DNA of 7,111 nt from an uncultured Chlorobiaceae bacterium (GTDB taxonomy: Bacteria; Bacteroidota; Chlorobiia; Chlorobiales; Chlorobiaceae): contig CAIXCO010000288.1 in assembly GCA_903917955.1 (NCBI GenBank), positions 1 through 7,111 on the forward strand. The letters are read 5' to 3'. The translations under genes and the position numbers were made by a program. Positions 6,396 through 7,111 of this stretch are shown here, piece by piece. The stretch's first letter is position 1. Each line of letters opens with the position of its first letter. The notes beneath the pieces were generated by a model. The model ran no database searches, was not told the DNA's origin, and saw nothing but the letters and a program-made list of their open reading frames with translations.

Positions 6396-7111
6396 TTAGT
6401 AGATCATTCGTGTAAAATAAAAAACAAAGTAGCCGAAGAGCACCAGCATCAGCATGACAACATAAGTCTGAACCTTGCCGGTCTGTAGCTTTTTCAAAAC
6501 AGCGCCAGTCGTGTTAACCGTGAATGCCGTAAAGTTCACCATGCCATCAACCACATGACGATCAAAACCATCATTGACAAAGGCGAATTTCCTGACCAGA
6601 GTGGCCACACCATTCACAATGCCGTCAACAACATTTGTATCGAACCAGGAGAGCATTCGAGCGAGCACCATGGAACCCTTGATAAACGTTGCCTCATAGA
6701 TTTCATCCCAGTACCACTTGTTGAGTGAAAAGAGGTAGAGCGGACGAATGAGACGCGCAGTTTTTTCAGGATCAATGATTTTGAAGACATAGACCACAAA
6801 AGCCATACAAATACCAAGCGCCACCATGATGCTTGAAATATAGATTGCCGTATAGTGTGCTGCATGACCGGCATGAACAATTTCAGCCTGGCGAGGATCC
6901 GAGTAGAGATGCCCACCCTTCGCTTCGCCATGAGCAACTGCAACAGGAGCGACCTGTTCTGCGGCGACAAGTGCATCAACTTCAGTAGTGCGTTGAACTC
7001 CAGCAAGGTGCGGTGCAACACTGCCCGAAAGAAGTGCTCCCTTCTGGGGGTTGGCTTCACCCACAACGGTTGCAGGGGTAGGAATCATCTTCATAAACCA
7101 CCCTTTTGCGC
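6396..7111 (-). CDS. nuoL: Complex I antiporter-like subunit L, C-terminal 237 residues (partial)
   Basis: This is the distal proton-pumping subunit of complex I, of which only the C-terminal part is present. The frame is open to the right edge (AKGWF precedes the first Met), so the ATG at 7094 is internal and the true start lies outside the window. Visible parts in order, counting from that Met: a hydrophilic Ala/His-rich loop (about 11-80); one transmembrane helix (about 84-104); the NKWYWDEIYEATF block (125-137), diagnostic for NuoL; an amphipathic stretch corresponding to the long lateral helix HL that runs along subunits M and N (about 138-200); then LQTGKVQTY and the final transmembrane helix (about 211-227). 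HL and the NKxYxDE block distinguish it from NuoM, NuoN and most Mrp proteins. The lateral-helix region contains a 26-residue imperfect repeat. Gene order L-M-N agrees. The synonym is ndhF. Confidence 0.94.
   Translation of the reverse strand, partial: AKGWFMKMIPTPATVVGEANPQKGALLSGSVAPHLAGVQRTTEVDALVAAEQVAPVAVAHGEAKGGHLYSDPRQAEIVHAGHAAHYTAIYISSIMVALGICMAFVVYVFKIIDPEKTARLIRPLYLFSLNKWYWDEIYEATFIKGSMVLARMLSWFDTNVVDGIVNGVATLVRKFAFVNDGFDRHVVDGMVNFTAFTVNTTGAVLKKLQTGKVQTYVVMLMLVLFGYFVFYFTRMIY

Noticed and set aside
7092..7094. ATG at 7094 as the start of a separate short 232-residue gene
   Set aside because: The frame is open upstream to the window edge, no ribosome site precedes the ATG, and the product begins in the middle of a NuoL protein. 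It is an internal Met of a gene cut by the window.
121..7111. A group 4 proton-pumping hydrogenase, in which a hydrogenase and antiporter-like subunits form one complex
   Set aside because: The hydrogenase is clearly group 1: Tat signal, three-cluster small subunit, cytochrome b partner and C-terminal processing peptide of the HyaB type. A strong terminator separates it from nuoL-M-N, and these have ordinary complex I hallmarks.

Overview
The window holds six genes, all on the minus strand, so they read from right to left. Two energy-conserving membrane systems lie side by side. From the right edge come the end of nuoL, then complete nuoM and nuoN, the three antiporter-like proton-pumping subunits of NADH:quinone oxidoreductase-type complex I. 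A strong intrinsic terminator follows nuoN. Next comes a separate transcription unit for a group 1 membrane-bound uptake [NiFe] hydrogenase: small subunit (hupS), large subunit (hupL), and the first 35 codons of the cytochrome b subunit (hupC) at the left edge. No plus-strand gene is credible, and I see no RNA gene, mobile element or CRISPR array.

The protein character, the moderate base composition and the nuoL-M-N order followed directly by hupS-L-C suggest a bacterium of the Chlorobi/Bacteroidota group, most likely a green sulfur bacterium. This is inference from family resemblance; no taxonomic marker gene lies in the window.

Layout. 1-107: start of hupC. 121-1839: hupL. 1855-2943: hupS. 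2944-3137: the only sizeable gap (194 bp), holding a putative hup promoter with small palindromes and the nuo terminator. 3138-4673: nuoN. 4717-6354: nuoM. 6396-7111: C-terminal part of nuoL.

The two units meet at the quinone pool. The hydrogenase is exported folded by the Tat route, oxidises H2 on the outer face and passes electrons through three Fe-S clusters to the cytochrome b anchor and then to quinone. The nuo subunits form the proton-translocating arm of a complex that also works with quinone. The most notable detail is that HupS carries all six proximal-cluster cysteines typical of oxygen-tolerant hydrogenases, at the same mature-protein spacing as E. coli Hyd-1. That would be unexpected if the host is a strict anaerobe. 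Secondary oddities are a His-rich loop in NuoM, a long Ala/His-rich loop in NuoL, and a 26-residue internal repeat in the lateral-helix region of NuoL.
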